A DNA stretch of 64,000 nucleotides from DATFVA01 sp963774455 (GCA_963774455.1 CAVZFD010000002.1:248001-312000), one strand, 5' to 3'. Shown: positions 54,504 to 62,870, counted from the stretch's first letter. A program made the numbers and translations. Notes: generated by a model not told the origin, from the sequence alone.

Positions 54504-55685
54504 ATCGGAACCTCAAAGCTGATTGAAATAGCCAGGCTGTTCCTGAAGCTTGGGGCCATTGCATTCGGAGGGCCGGCTGCTTCTATCGGGATGTTTGAAG
54601 ATGAGGTGGTAGCCAAACGTAAATGGATGGACCGGCAGCATTTCCTCGACCTTGTTGGTGCGACTAATTTAATTCCCGGTCCCAACGCCATGGAAATGGC
54701 TATCCACATAGGTTATCAGCAGAGTGGAATTCGCGGGGCATTTGTAGGCGGTATATGCTTTATGATCACCTCCGTAATGATCACAGGTGTACTTGCTTAT
54801 TTCTATCTGCTTTATGGACACCTGCCTTCTGTTGAACCATTCCTTTTCGGTATAAAGCCGGCAGTGATAATAATTATTCTAAATGCTGTATACAAGCTGG
54901 GAGTTAAAGCTGTTGAAAGGGAAGCGAAAGTTATGAGCGTAAAGCTGGTAATGATCGCTATTACCGTTGCTGTATTAAATTTATATGGACTAAATGAAAT
55001 ATATTCTATCCTGGCAGGCGGCATATTCGGAGCTCTGTTCCTTTTTGTTTCAAAGAAGAAGGTAAAACTAAGCTCATTCTCTCCTTTGATTTTGCTTCCC
55101 TTTTTTATGCTCAACAATACAGTACAGGCTGTTGAAAAATCGTCCGTTTCACTTTCAAAACTGTTTTTAACTTTCCTGAAAATTGGTGCAGTCTGGTTCG
55201 GAAGCGGTTACATCCTTGTAGCCTATTTCAACGGTGAATTAGTGCAGGGACTTCACTGGCTAACAAGAAAAGAACTGCTGGATGCGATTGCAGTGGGACA
55301 GTTCACCCCGGGTCCTCTTCTCTCATCGGCAACCTTTATAGGGTACCAGATCGCAGGACTTTCAGGGGCAATACTGGCGACAATCGGAATAGTCATTCCT
55401 TCCTTCGTTTTTGTATTAATATTAAACCCGATTGTTCCCCGGATAAGGAAATCGGTTTATCTCTCAAAATTTCTTGATGCGGTAAACGTAAGCGCTCTTG
55501 CAGTAATGTTTGTTGTTGCCGTTAAACTGGGGGCCGAGGTGATTATCCCGGCTGAAGGATTCAGCTGGCAAGCCATGCTGATAGCAATTTTAAGTGCAAC
55601 CGCTTTTTTATCATACAAAAGAATAAATTCCGCTTACGTTATATTCGGCGGAGCTGCTATAGGTTACGTCCTTTACTTCGCATAA
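54504..55685 (+). CDS. Chromate-type (CHR family) transporter, start codon uncertain
   Basis: An inner-membrane transporter with both halves of the CHR family. Half one: LIEIARLFLKLGAIAFGGPA then GMFEDEVVAKRKWM and GATNLIPGPNAMEMAIHIGY; half two: FLKIGAVWFGSGYILVAYF and GQFTPGPLLSSATFIGYQIAG. Around ten hydrophobic helices are seen. The obvious ATG at 54591 would remove the conserved first helix, so translation must begin upstream; the frame is open from 54483 but has no ATG, GTG or TTG. The site GGGAAGG at 54490-54496 points to about 54504 (ATC). An altered start codon or sequence error is likely. Members export chromate or import sulfate-like anions; the true substrate is unknown. Confidence 0.82.
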   Translation: MGTSKLIEIARLFLKLGAIAFGGPAASIGMFEDEVVAKRKWMDRQHFLDLVGATNLIPGPNAMEMAIHIGYQQSGIRGAFVGGICFMITSVMITGVLAYFYLLYGHLPSVEPFLFGIKPAVIIIILNAVYKLGVKAVEREAKVMSVKLVMIAITVAVLNLYGLNEIYSILAGGIFGALFLFVSKKKVKLSSFSPLILLPFFMLNNTVQAVEKSSVSLSKLFLTFLKIGAVWFGSGYILVAYFNGELVQGLHWLTRKELLDAIAVGQFTPGPLLSSATFIGYQIAGLSGAILATIGIVIPSFVFVLILNPIVPRIRKSVYLSKFLDAVNVSALAVMFVVAVKLGAEVIIPAEGFSWQAMLIAILSATAFLSYKRINSAYVIFGGAAIGYVLYFA

Positions 55686-55708
55686 CCCTAAAATCCTTTG
55701 ACCATACA

Positions 55709-55909
55709 ATGAAAGCTAGAAGAGTGAACGATACAGTCCCGGCTGCTCAAACTATTACCCGGTCCCTTAATAGTTTTACTGCTGGTTTAAATAAAAATTT
55801 GAATATAACTCCTGACAGCAGTTATATAAAATGGGTGAAGGATTTCAATTCCGAATTAAGCTCTGTATCAAGAATTAAAGACCTTAGGCTTCCCGTCACA
55901 CGACTTTAA
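55709..55909 (+). CDS. Doubtful small hypothetical protein
   Basis: A 66-residue frame between the chromate-type transporter and the convergent MFS gene. It begins MKARRVNDTVPAAQTI and has a moderately basic, helix-prone composition. No ribosome-binding site is visible before the ATG (only CCATACA). No family recognised. It could equally be a chance open frame. Confidence 0.25.
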   Translation: MKARRVNDTVPAAQTITRSLNSFTAGLNKNLNITPDSSYIKWVKDFNSELSSVSRIKDLRLPVTRL

Positions 55910-55946
55910 GTTCAAGCCATTTGAACGATCTTATCCTCTAAAAAAA

Positions 55947-57192
55947 TCAGATCTGCGGCATTACTGCCGGTTTCATTTTGTTTACTGAAACGAACACTGC
56001 AATGAAAAGAATCATACCGATAAGCGCCATTATTGCTTCTGCAGTCAGCATCCCGAATGCGCCCCACTTTCCATGGGCCCATTCGTCCTATAAATATCAT
56101 ATAATATATAGGTGCATTTGACAGCGAAGCATACACGTTATACTTGGTAGCCGCAGCTCCCGTGCCTATTGCCTCAAGCACAAAAGCGCTGAACCCTGCA
56201 TAGGTAAGGCCTGTACTGAACGCATAAAATGAAGTCCATATAATAAACATTTGTTCTGAGGCAGGACTAAATGCCATCGCTACCGCACAAAGGGCCTGTG
56301 CTATTCCGAATAAAATGTATGCTTTTTTCCGGTCCATAATGTCGCATATCCACCCCCCGGCCAGGCATCCCGCTGCTGAAAGTACTCCTCCAAGAGCTCC
56401 TACAACCAGTGCCACAGTATCGGCTGAAGCATGCCAATCGTTTGATATTGCAGACCATAAATTCGATGCGGCTCCTGAACCGATCGGAAGGAAACAAAGG
56501 AAGAGAGCAAGAACTCCCATTCGTGATTTTAATAATGTCCATATATCCCTGGTCAGGTTTGACAACGTCTTTAAATAATTATTTTCTCTTATATAAGAAG
56601 TGGGTTCAGAAAGAAAAATTAATCCAGCGGTGCAGAGAAGACAGGCCGCTGCTATAACGGCACCCGGCATCCAGGTCTCCGGCATTCTCTCAGCCAGCCA
56701 CAAACCAGCTCCGCCACCCAGGCCGAACCCACCCAGGTTGCCTGCCTGCAGCCATCCGCCTGCGCGTCCTTTTAACTCAGGGGGTGTATCGTACGCGGCC
56801 AGGCTTTCAGTACACATTGCAACAAAGGTATTTGCGAAACTCGTAACCAGGACTATCATCGTCAGTAAAAATAGGTACTCAGATTTAAGGGGAACCATAC
56901 CGGTAAGCAGGATGCCGGCTGCTGTAATTATATTCGCAATTATATACCATCTCTTGACTGTGAGTGTTGTGTCTATCAGAGGAGCCCACAGGAACTTCAA
57001 CATACTAGGTATCAAGGTCAGTGAAACAATGGGGGCCACCTGTACCAAAGGTATTCCAGCCTTCGTTAAAAGGAATCCGATCGTAACAGTAACATAACCT
57101 GTAAGCACTCCGAAAGGGAGAAACAGGAACATAAAAATACTGGGATGAATATGTCCTTTTAGCCGAGGTCTGAACATTTCTTTGAAGCTCAT
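55947..57192 (-). pseudogene. Major facilitator superfamily transporter with frameshifted C-terminus
   Basis: A 12-helix MFS protein related to the AmpG/PAT group, about 414 residues once repaired. Helices begin with FMFLFLPFGVLTGYV; the intracellular loop CTESLAAYDTPPELKGRAGGWLQAG and DIMDRKKAYILFGIAQALCAV are typical. The printed frame ends in an unnatural sequence after YYMIFI (GRMGPWKVGRIRD and so on). Reading one base over from 56087 instead gives DEWAHGKWGAFGMLTAEAIM followed by a hydrophobic helix and MKPAVMPQI, stopping at 55947, clearly the genuine end. One extra base in the CC at 56087-56088 (plus strand) explains this. The upstream GGAAGAGCAG precedes the ATG. Substrate unknown. 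Confidence 0.8.
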
Positions 57193-57604
57193 CTGCTCTT
57201 CCTTTCCTTGTTATATTCCTGAAGCCTAAAATAATAACCTGCCAGTAAAACCCGGACAAAGGATCCGCATTTTCCGGGGATACTGGATTTAATTGATAAG
57301 GTTAATGGAGCTCGCGGGTAAGATAATTAAAAATCTGGAATAATAAAGCCGATTTAATCCATCATTATATTGAGGCAATCAGCCAAATTTAGTTCCATAG
57401 AGCCGGGATTTTACAGAAGAAGAATAAGGGTAATAGAATTTATAAATATTTTTATTGGTAAGCAACAAAATATCTGAAGGAGGGTAATCGCTGTAAAGCC
57501 CCGATGTATAATCAATGTCTTACTACGACTATAAATGTCATAGTTCATATCTTATATAACCCGGCAGCGGGGTTGCTGCCGGGATTAAACTCTTTCTGTG
57601 AAAA
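57193..57604. other. Intergenic region upstream of the MFS gene
   Basis: This 412-base stretch contains no convincing coding frame. It holds the minus-strand promoter region of the MFS gene, a 6-bp stem (CCCGGA/TCCGGG, about 57249-57279) with a long loop, and near its end the terminator of the minus-strand gene at 57605-58840. I see nothing else in it. Confidence 0.6.
57560..57583 (-). terminator. Hairpin terminator of the minus-strand secreted protein
   Basis: A perfect 9-bp GC-rich stem, CCCGGCAGC with GCTGCCGGG, around a six-base loop, about 20 bases beyond the stop of the gene ending at 57605. On the minus strand it is followed by TTATATAAG, a weak T-rich tract. Confidence 0.75.
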
Positions 57605-58840
57605 TTATTTGAGCAGGATCATTTTCTTTGAACTTATATCAGATCCTGATTTCAATTGATAAACATAAATTCCGCTCGGGACATCAGAAGCATCCCATTG
57701 CACGTGATAGTTTCCTGCAGGTCTGTATTCATTTACAAGAGTTGCAACTACTTCTCCAAGTACGTCATAAACCTGTAATGTCTGCCAGCCAGCAACTGAT
57801 GATTCCCAGCTAATGCTTGTCACCGGGTTAAACGGATTAGGATAGTTCTGTGCCAGGTTAAATTTGGCGGCACCAACAACGTTAACTTCAGCTAGCTTTG
57901 AGTATTCAAATGTTCCGTCAAAATCAATTTGTTTCAGGCGGTAGGTATAAGTACCTGATGCTATTTGATTATCTGTGTAAGAATATTGTCTGCTCTCGGT
58001 AGTTGTTCCATATCCTGCAACAAATCCGATTGTTTCAAATTCAGAACCGGAACTTCTTTCGATTGAAAATCCACGGTTATTGGTTTCTGATGCTGTTGCC
58101 CAGTTCAGATTAACCTGTGTACCGCTGCTTGTCGCACTAAAACTAACAAGCTCAACAGGTATATTATCGTCACCGTTTAGCTGAAAAGAAAAATCCGTTG
58201 CAGGGTCCAGATTCCAGGCTGTACCAGGTGTCGTTGTATACCAGCCGCTTCCTGCCACACCGAGCGTTGCATCAAGGTTTCCGGTTTCCCAGAAGAAATT
58301 ACCTGATTCCACGCTGTTATTATAGATCTCAATCCAATATGTTCCCGTATTCTGAACCAAAATAGGGGAGGAAGTGAAGTCGAATGTGAAAACATACTCG
58401 TCAACACCAAATAGGACGACTCCCGTGGTTGCCCGGGTGGTGGCTTGAAGACCAGTTCGAGTGTCCAAAACAGTTCCGGGCATGCCGCCGGCATCAGCGT
58501 GAATCAGGATAGTGAAGTCATCTACTGAATTCGGGATATTCTCCGGGTAATATCCACCCCATATCACTAGTTCGGTAATGCCGTATGAAGGACCAGCCGC
58601 TGAAACTGCAAAGTTTTCGGCGACCGTTTGTTGTCCCGTACCGCAAAGAGCACAACTGGCGTCCGCGAAAACTCCGTTCACGCCATTTGGTACCTGGTTC
58701 AGGAAAACGACTGGGGCCATTGGAGCTTGGAAAATGGAAGTTCCGGAGACTCCGGCGGTACCATATTGGATAAGTGAGGACTGAGCTAACGCGGAAAATG
58801 AAAAGAGGAAGAGAAATAGTACTGTATAGAACTTAGTCAT
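57605..58840 (-). CDS. Secreted protein with jelly-roll-like domain and type IX sorting tail
   Basis: A 411-residue exported protein. The signal peptide ends near SALAQS, and AAGGAG lies six bases before the ATG. Residues ~60-215 form a beta-sandwich with repeated aromatic/Gly motifs (ELVIWGGYYPENIPNSVDDF, GTYWIEIYNNSVESGNFFWE). Residues ~225-315 form an FN3-like module typical of Bacteroidota surface proteins (VELVSFSATSSGTQVNLNW, NNRGFSIERS, YTYRLKQIDFDG). The end is the type IX tail (NYPNPFNPVTSI, VYDVLGEVVATLV, SGIYVYQLKSG, KKMILLK). Function unknown; it is the only sorting-tail protein on the minus strand and stands as a single-gene unit with its own terminator. Confidence 0.85.
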   Translation of the reverse strand: MTKFYTVLFLFLFSFSALAQSSLIQYGTAGVSGTSIFQAPMAPVVFLNQVPNGVNGVFADASCALCGTGQQTVAENFAVSAAGPSYGITELVIWGGYYPENIPNSVDDFTILIHADAGGMPGTVLDTRTGLQATTRATTGVVLFGVDEYVFTFDFTSSPILVQNTGTYWIEIYNNSVESGNFFWETGNLDATLGVAGSGWYTTTPGTAWNLDPATDFSFQLNGDDNIPVELVSFSATSSGTQVNLNWATASETNNRGFSIERSSGSEFETIGFVAGYGTTTESRQYSYTDNQIASGTYTYRLKQIDFDGTFEYSKLAEVNVVGAAKFNLAQNYPNPFNPVTSISWESSVAGWQTLQVYDVLGEVVATLVNEYRPAGNYHVQWDASDVPSGIYVYQLKSGSDISSKKMILLK

Positions 58841-59094
58841 ACTGACTCCTTTGTATAATGAACAGATATGTTAATTAATGAATTTCAGCCAAACCTAAAA
58901 GAAAAGAACAAGATATTTGAACACTACAGCTTTGGGAGGGTATTCGGTATATATTCTCTATAAGTAACAGTAATTCTGCTCAGGAATCTACTCTCCGGTT
59001 AAAAGGGAAAATTGTTTATCCAAAATGCAATAAAAATTTACCAGAAGCAACACCTCAACAAAAAATCCCGCAGCTTCTAATGAGGACCCTATTT

Positions 59095-59373
59095 CTAAGA
59101 TTTGATATTATATTTTTTCAGTTTATACCTTAAATTTCTTTCTGATATACCGAGTAATTTACCTGCTAAAGACTGATTGCCGCTGCTTTCAGTAAGTGCC
59201 ACAGATATCAGTTCTTTTTCTACGTTATGAACCTGTTCCGGCAATGTGGCTTTTCCAAGTACCGGCCCCGATAACTCTTCTTTAAAACCACGTACAGGGA
59301 TCGGCAGATCGCGTAAAGTAATCGTATCACCCTTAGTAAGCACTCAGCGTTCAGCCTTTGGGATATCCGGCCA
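59095..59373 (-). pseudogene. Remnant of an NtrC-type sigma-54 regulator (C-terminal end)
   Basis: The open part (59095-59343, GTG start) encodes VLTKGDTITLRDLP followed by a linker and a Fis-type helix-turn-helix (ALTESSGNQSLAGKLLGISERNLRYKLKKYNI), the DNA-binding end of sigma-54 activators. In an intact gene VLTKGD follows the WPGNVREL...ER part of the AAA+ domain. Here the minus strand just upstream reads WPDIPKAER, then a stop, then VLTKGD, so the junction is preserved but shortened and broken. The AAA+ and receiver domains are absent from the window. It is a decayed gene end rather than a functional 82-residue protein. Confidence 0.75.
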
Positions 59374-59618
59374 ATTGAGTCAAATGGACCTGAGTTCAAC
59401 ATATGCGGAGTGTATCATTAATGCGCTGACTGCCAATGAAATTATGATGTGTATTTTGGGTCTGATTTTAATGAAATGCATTATTTAGACTTTATAATAC
59501 TCTTTTATTCCTGTCTATAGTTCGGCAATTGAAACTTCAAAGGTAATCGACACAAAAAGATAAAAATTTAGAGATGTTTGATAATGCCGGTTGAATAATA
59601 AATCTTTTCTGAAATATA

Positions 59619-59646
59619 AAGGGTCATCACTTTTTAGATGACCCTT
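59619..59646 (-). terminator. Hairpin downstream of the minus-strand Gly-tail protein
   Basis: A perfect 10-bp stem, AAGGGTCATC with GATGACCCTT, with an eight-base loop, about 24 bases after the stop at 59670. On the minus strand the stem is followed by TATATTTC. Probable intrinsic terminator. Confidence 0.7.
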
Positions 59647-59669
59647 ATTATTATTGAAAATATTATATG

Positions 59670-60593
59670 TTAATGTCCGCCGCCGCCGCCGCCGCCTGGA
59701 ACAACTGTTACATCTAAATATGTAATATTATTAACCGCATCTATTATCGCTGTGTTATTTTCACCGATCTTCGGGATAACGGGGGTTCCTGCATTATAGT
59801 CACCGGGCTGAGCGGTAACAAGATTAACGGTGGTGCCGGCTTCAAAGTAAAGGGTAATTCGGTACTCACCAAGGGAAGTAGGTCTCCATCCACCGGTTGA
59901 AGCTCCAAAGATGTATTTACCCCCCACATTTAATTCAGGAGCAAATCCAAAACCGCTTTCCGGATTATAGGCACCATCCCATGAAGAGCCATTCCATGTC
60001 AACACTGCGCCCTCATCATATTTTTGAACAACCAGTTTGGCCTTTGGTGTGGCGATCGTTGCATAATAGCTATCGTATATTAGCTGGTTTGTTCCCTGTG
60101 TTTCGTTGAGAGAGCTGGGGAATGCAAGCTCCGTCATCTTGTATGCCTTCATTGGTTCAGTCAATTCTGTATAAAGGCCGAACTCTATCCTGTAAGGTCT
60201 GTTAATTTTGGGATCTACCGACTCCATTGCGTCTCCCCAATCTACAAAGGTTGCATTAACATTTGGAACAGCCAGATACTGAGCCTGCCAGGTATTGCCC
60301 TCTACCTTCTGAGCATACCATGGTCCGTTTACCTGCACATAGTCATATTGTTCCTGAGTTAAATCTGTGTACGGTCCCTCATAGATTACTGTAAATAATG
60401 TATCAGCAATTGAGGTTATTGAAAAATTGTCGGCCAGCAGGACAGGAAACGAAAGGTTGTTCACTGTCGAGGTATGACCTCCACCCTTTTTTTCATGTGA
60501 CAATTCGCCGGCAGCAGGGCTTACCGGAGTATCAGTACATTGAATAAAGAAGAAAGATAGAGATAAAACGAAAATAGCACAGAGAGCTTTCAT
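59670..60593 (-). CDS. Exported probable lipoprotein with poly-glycine C-terminus
   Basis: ATG 60593 sits directly after GGAGGG and gives MKALCAIFVLSLSFFFIQC, a lipoprotein-like signal with Cys near residue 19 though the lipobox (FIQC) is imperfect. The frame extends to GTG 60605, which is less likely. After a disordered start (SHEKKGGGHTS) the protein is beta-rich: DNFSITSIADTLFTVIYEGP, YRIEFGLYTELTEPMKAYKMTEL, LVVQKYDEGAVLTWNGSSW, EYRITLYFEAGTTVNLV. It ends in seven glycines and one histidine. No family recognised. A surface-exposed envelope lipoprotein is likely. The gene is monocistronic with a hairpin terminator. Confidence 0.75.
   Translation of the reverse strand: MKALCAIFVLSLSFFFIQCTDTPVSPAAGELSHEKKGGGHTSTVNNLSFPVLLADNFSITSIADTLFTVIYEGPYTDLTQEQYDYVQVNGPWYAQKVEGNTWQAQYLAVPNVNATFVDWGDAMESVDPKINRPYRIEFGLYTELTEPMKAYKMTELAFPSSLNETQGTNQLIYDSYYATIATPKAKLVVQKYDEGAVLTWNGSSWDGAYNPESGFGFAPELNVGGKYIFGASTGGWRPTSLGEYRITLYFEAGTTVNLVTAQPGDYNAGTPVIPKIGENNTAIIDAVNNITYLDVTVVPGGGGGGGH
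59677..59696. repeat. CCG/GGC triplet repeat coding for poly-glycine
   Basis: Perfect tandem CCG triplets (GGC on the minus strand) that encode the seven glycines at the C-terminus of the lipoprotein. Such a triplet run may change length by slippage without changing frame. Confidence 0.85.
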
Positions 60594-61135
60594 GATTCCC
60601 TCCACTTTTTGATAAAGTTCTGGATGTCAGTGTAAAGCCGTACCATTTGGATTATTGTTTGCGGGGAGGTCAGACCGTTCACAAGTTGAATATGCCTGGT
60701 AATAGGCATTGCAGAGCATCCTTTAGTTAATTTTAGTCAAATAATTAATTAATTTGACTAACGCCCTCAGGATACTATACAGGATTAATCGTACAATAAA
60801 GCATACAAGCGTAAAGAATAAAGTTGCAAAAATCATTCCCCTGAGGATATAACGAAAGCAGCAAAAATATAAATAGAAAAGTTTCTCATTCGACACTATT
60901 GTCGACCTTTCCGGCAAAGATCGTCGAACTTCTATTGTGAATTATAAAAGGGAAGCATCTTTCCAAAGGGATATAGTGATACAGACAGCTAAGCAGCAGG
61001 ATTTTTCCTCCCGGCATCCAATGGCCGCAACCAGCCCTTAGAATGTCGTAATTATACCTTTTAGGCCTTATTCCTATTTTGTAATATTGCTTTGAGACCA
61101 GGCATAACAACTATAAACATTCTTGGGAGAAATAT
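60594..61135. other. Intergenic region with inverted repeats
   Basis: About 540 bases with no credible gene. It contains a short stem ATGCCT/AGGCAT at 60692-60709 and an AT-rich inverted repeat at 60733-60761. Minus-strand open frames here (for example 60723-60917) are hydrophobic but lack a proper start and ribosome-binding site. It carries the promoter region of the minus-strand lipoprotein. Confidence 0.6.
60733..60761. repeat. AT-rich inverted repeat
   Basis: A perfect 10-bp stem, TTAGTCAAAT with ATTTGACTAA, around a nine-base AT-only centre that is itself almost palindromic. It could be a regulator-binding site or the scar of a transposed element; no gene uses it as an obvious terminator. 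Confidence 0.6.
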
Positions 61136-61325
61136 ATGAGAAAATTAATAATGTGGAACTTTATTACACTTGATGGATATTTTGAAGGAAAGCAAAGCTG
61201 GAATAGCCCCGGTTATTTTGGGTAGTGGAAGACCTCTGTTCAGTCAGGGAATTACTTCCAAAAATTTATCACTTATTGCAGCACAACAGCTTTCGACTGG
61301 CGGTGTAGTCTTAAAATTCAAATGA
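61136..61325 (+). pseudogene. Internally deleted dihydrofolate-reductase-like (RibD C-terminal) gene
   Basis: The start MRKLIMWNFITLDGYFEG is the N-terminus of the DHFR/RibD-like family, preceded by GGGAGA. After KQSWN the frame closes at 61225, but the neighbouring frame continues from about 61190 as AGIAPVILGSGRPLFSQGI and ends LSTGGVVLKFK at 61325, the C-terminal strand of the same family. The middle ~110 residues are missing. A deletion has therefore joined the two ends out of frame. Without the nucleotide-binding centre it cannot be functional. Confidence 0.75.
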
Positions 61326-61394
61326 TAAAGCAAAAATGAAACCTGTGAAATAGTTTATATTAACTAGTTAGTGGAGTGTTTTTGAAGCGGAATA

Positions 61395-61478
61395 TTCACA
61401 CAGGGCGGAGGTGAGAAAGGATATGAAGCTGATGCGAAGTTAGCCGACTCATTGAAGGCAGTAGTACCGGAAGGATGA
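61395..61478 (+). pseudogene. Decayed N-terminal fragment of an alpha/beta hydrolase
   Basis: Frame 61395-61478 reads FTQGGGEKGYEADAKLADSL then KAVVPEG and stop. It matches the N-terminus of the intact hydrolase starting at 63916 (LFIHGGGEEGYETDSKLETSLK). The start codon and everything after ~28 residues are gone. Together with the DHFR-like remnant just upstream it marks a decayed or deleted gene block. Confidence 0.65.
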
Positions 61479-61547
61479 CGAAGAGTAGATACAGGGATTA
61501 AAATTTTTAGCAATCAGAAGCATAACTGAAAATCACAGAGGTAAACT

Positions 61548-61976
61548 ATGGAGTTAAGGATAAGGACAGCAAAATCAGAGGATGCATTGCTTGTTTCAGC
61601 ATTAACACGGGAACTTGGTTACCAGGCTACCGAAAAAGAAATTAAAGATAGGTTAGAAAAGATTTCTGCTGATGACGAACAGGAGGTTTTCGTGGCCGAA
61701 GATAGTACGGTTATTGGATGGCTGCATATAGCCATAACAGGACCTCTGGAGAGTGAACCATTCGCTGAGATACGAGGTGTAATTGTGAAAAAGGAATTCC
61801 GCGGTAAAGGGATTGGAACCCGGTTAATCAATATCGGAGAAGAATGGGCTAAAAATAAGGGCTGCGGCAAACTACGGGTAAGAACAAACACAAAAAGAAA
61901 AGAAACGATCGACTATTACAAGAAAATAGGTTTTGAATTAAAGAAGAAACAGGAAATATTCGATAAAGAGATTTGA
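61548..61976 (+). CDS. GNAT-family N-acetyltransferase
   Basis: A 142-residue cytoplasmic acetyltransferase. The acetyl-CoA-binding signature is IRGVIVKKEFRGKGIGTRLI (R-G-K-G-I-G near residue 86), followed by AEEW-type helix GEEWAKNKGCGKLRVRTNTKR and the terminal YYKKIGFELKKKQEIF strand pattern. The N-terminus ELRIRTAKSEDALLVSALTRELGY is typical. AGAGGTAAA precedes the ATG. Substrate cannot be read from sequence. It stands alone between decayed fragments and a tiny charged protein. Confidence 0.88.
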   Translation: MELRIRTAKSEDALLVSALTRELGYQATEKEIKDRLEKISADDEQEVFVAEDSTVIGWLHIAITGPLESEPFAEIRGVIVKKEFRGKGIGTRLINIGEEWAKNKGCGKLRVRTNTKRKETIDYYKKIGFELKKKQEIFDKEI

Positions 61977-62169
61977 TTCTGTTTTCCACAGCAAAAAAGT
62001 GCCATTCAGGGTAAATCAGGATCAATTAGAGACGAGCGGGGGCTAATAAAAATGCTATAAACCTTTACCACGAGATCACCGCGTGATTAAGTAGAAAGTG
62101 ACGGAGCCCACTGAAAACTACGGCACAGGTATTATATTTCTATAGTTTTATTCCAGTAAGGAGGAAAAG

Positions 62170-62328
62170 ATGGAAAAGTACCTGAATAACGTTGATCATC
62201 TGGATGCAAGGTACATTTTAGACTATGATGTACTGAGGGAAATAAATAAAAAAAGACTTGAAGAAGAAAAAAGGGAGAAAAAACTTCGCAGGGACTTAGA
62301 GGATCTAAAGAAGAAAAAATTAGCATAA
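62170..62328 (+). CDS. Small charged helical protein, 52 residues
   Basis: Starts at ATG 62170 right after a very strong AAGGAGGAAAAG. It begins MEKYLNNVDHLDARYILDYD and then becomes a highly charged helix rich in Lys and Glu (REINKKRLEEEKREKKLRRD), probably a single coiled coil. The good ribosome site argues that it is expressed. No family recognised; could be a small regulator or antitoxin-like protein, but no toxin partner is visible. Confidence 0.55.
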   Translation: MEKYLNNVDHLDARYILDYDVLREINKKRLEEEKREKKLRRDLEDLKKKKLA

Positions 62329-62415
62329 CTACAACCATAGGACTTATAAAAACATATCTATATATTCTCCGACGAATTTCTTGCCAATGGATTATTAATT
62401 ATGTCATCATCAAAA

Positions 62416-62616
62416 TCATTTCGTCCGGATATTAAATGTTTCTCTCTCTTTTAATAATCTATTTTGGACTTTCTCTTTTGTTAATCCTTTAATTGGGAGA
62501 TAATAGGTAGAACCTGTCTGCGGGTCCGTTGCAAGTGCAAATTTATCCTTCCCATTAACTTTTTGTATGCCGTCAAACTTTGCCCCACCTCTTTCAATAG
62601 TAGATGATCTAAACAT
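62416..62616 (-). CDS. Small hypothetical protein, 66 residues
   Basis: On the minus strand, ATG 62616 follows GGAAGACTCCT. The protein contains GIQKVNGKDKFALATDPQTGSTYYLPIKGLT, suggesting a small beta-rich domain, then a basic helix (KEKVQNRLLKERE). Soluble, no signal peptide. No family recognised; composition looks like a genuine small protein rather than a shadow, since there is no overlapping gene. Confidence 0.5.
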   Translation of the reverse strand: MFRSSTIERGGAKFDGIQKVNGKDKFALATDPQTGSTYYLPIKGLTKEKVQNRLLKERETFNIRTK

Positions 62617-62870
62617 AGGAGTCTTCCTTCATTTGTACTTGATTTGAAGATATGAAGAGAAATAAAGTAAGTAAATCAGCCAAAGGGATGAAAAAGGGAC
62701 TAATTCCTTTGGACTACAAAAAAAAAGAAAGGCTCTTGTAGATGTTAAAAGACAAGACTAAAGAAGATGGCGGAATATCCCCTTTAATTGTCGTTATTGC
62801 ACCCTTTCGAAAACAGATGGAAAAGTTATGTTTACCGCAGTAATCAATGAATCAAAACAGAAAGGAAAAG

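Noticed and set aside
56600..57097. A 165-codon plus-strand open frame
   Set aside because: Antisense of the MFS transporter; Pro/Arg-rich and without a ribosome site.
60723..60917. A 64-codon hydrophobic minus-strand frame
   Set aside because: It has a weak non-ATG start, no ribosome site and spans the inverted repeat, so it is probably chance.
62652..62741. A 29-codon Lys-rich frame
   Set aside because: It is very short, with no clear ribosome site and no family; it cannot be supported as a gene.
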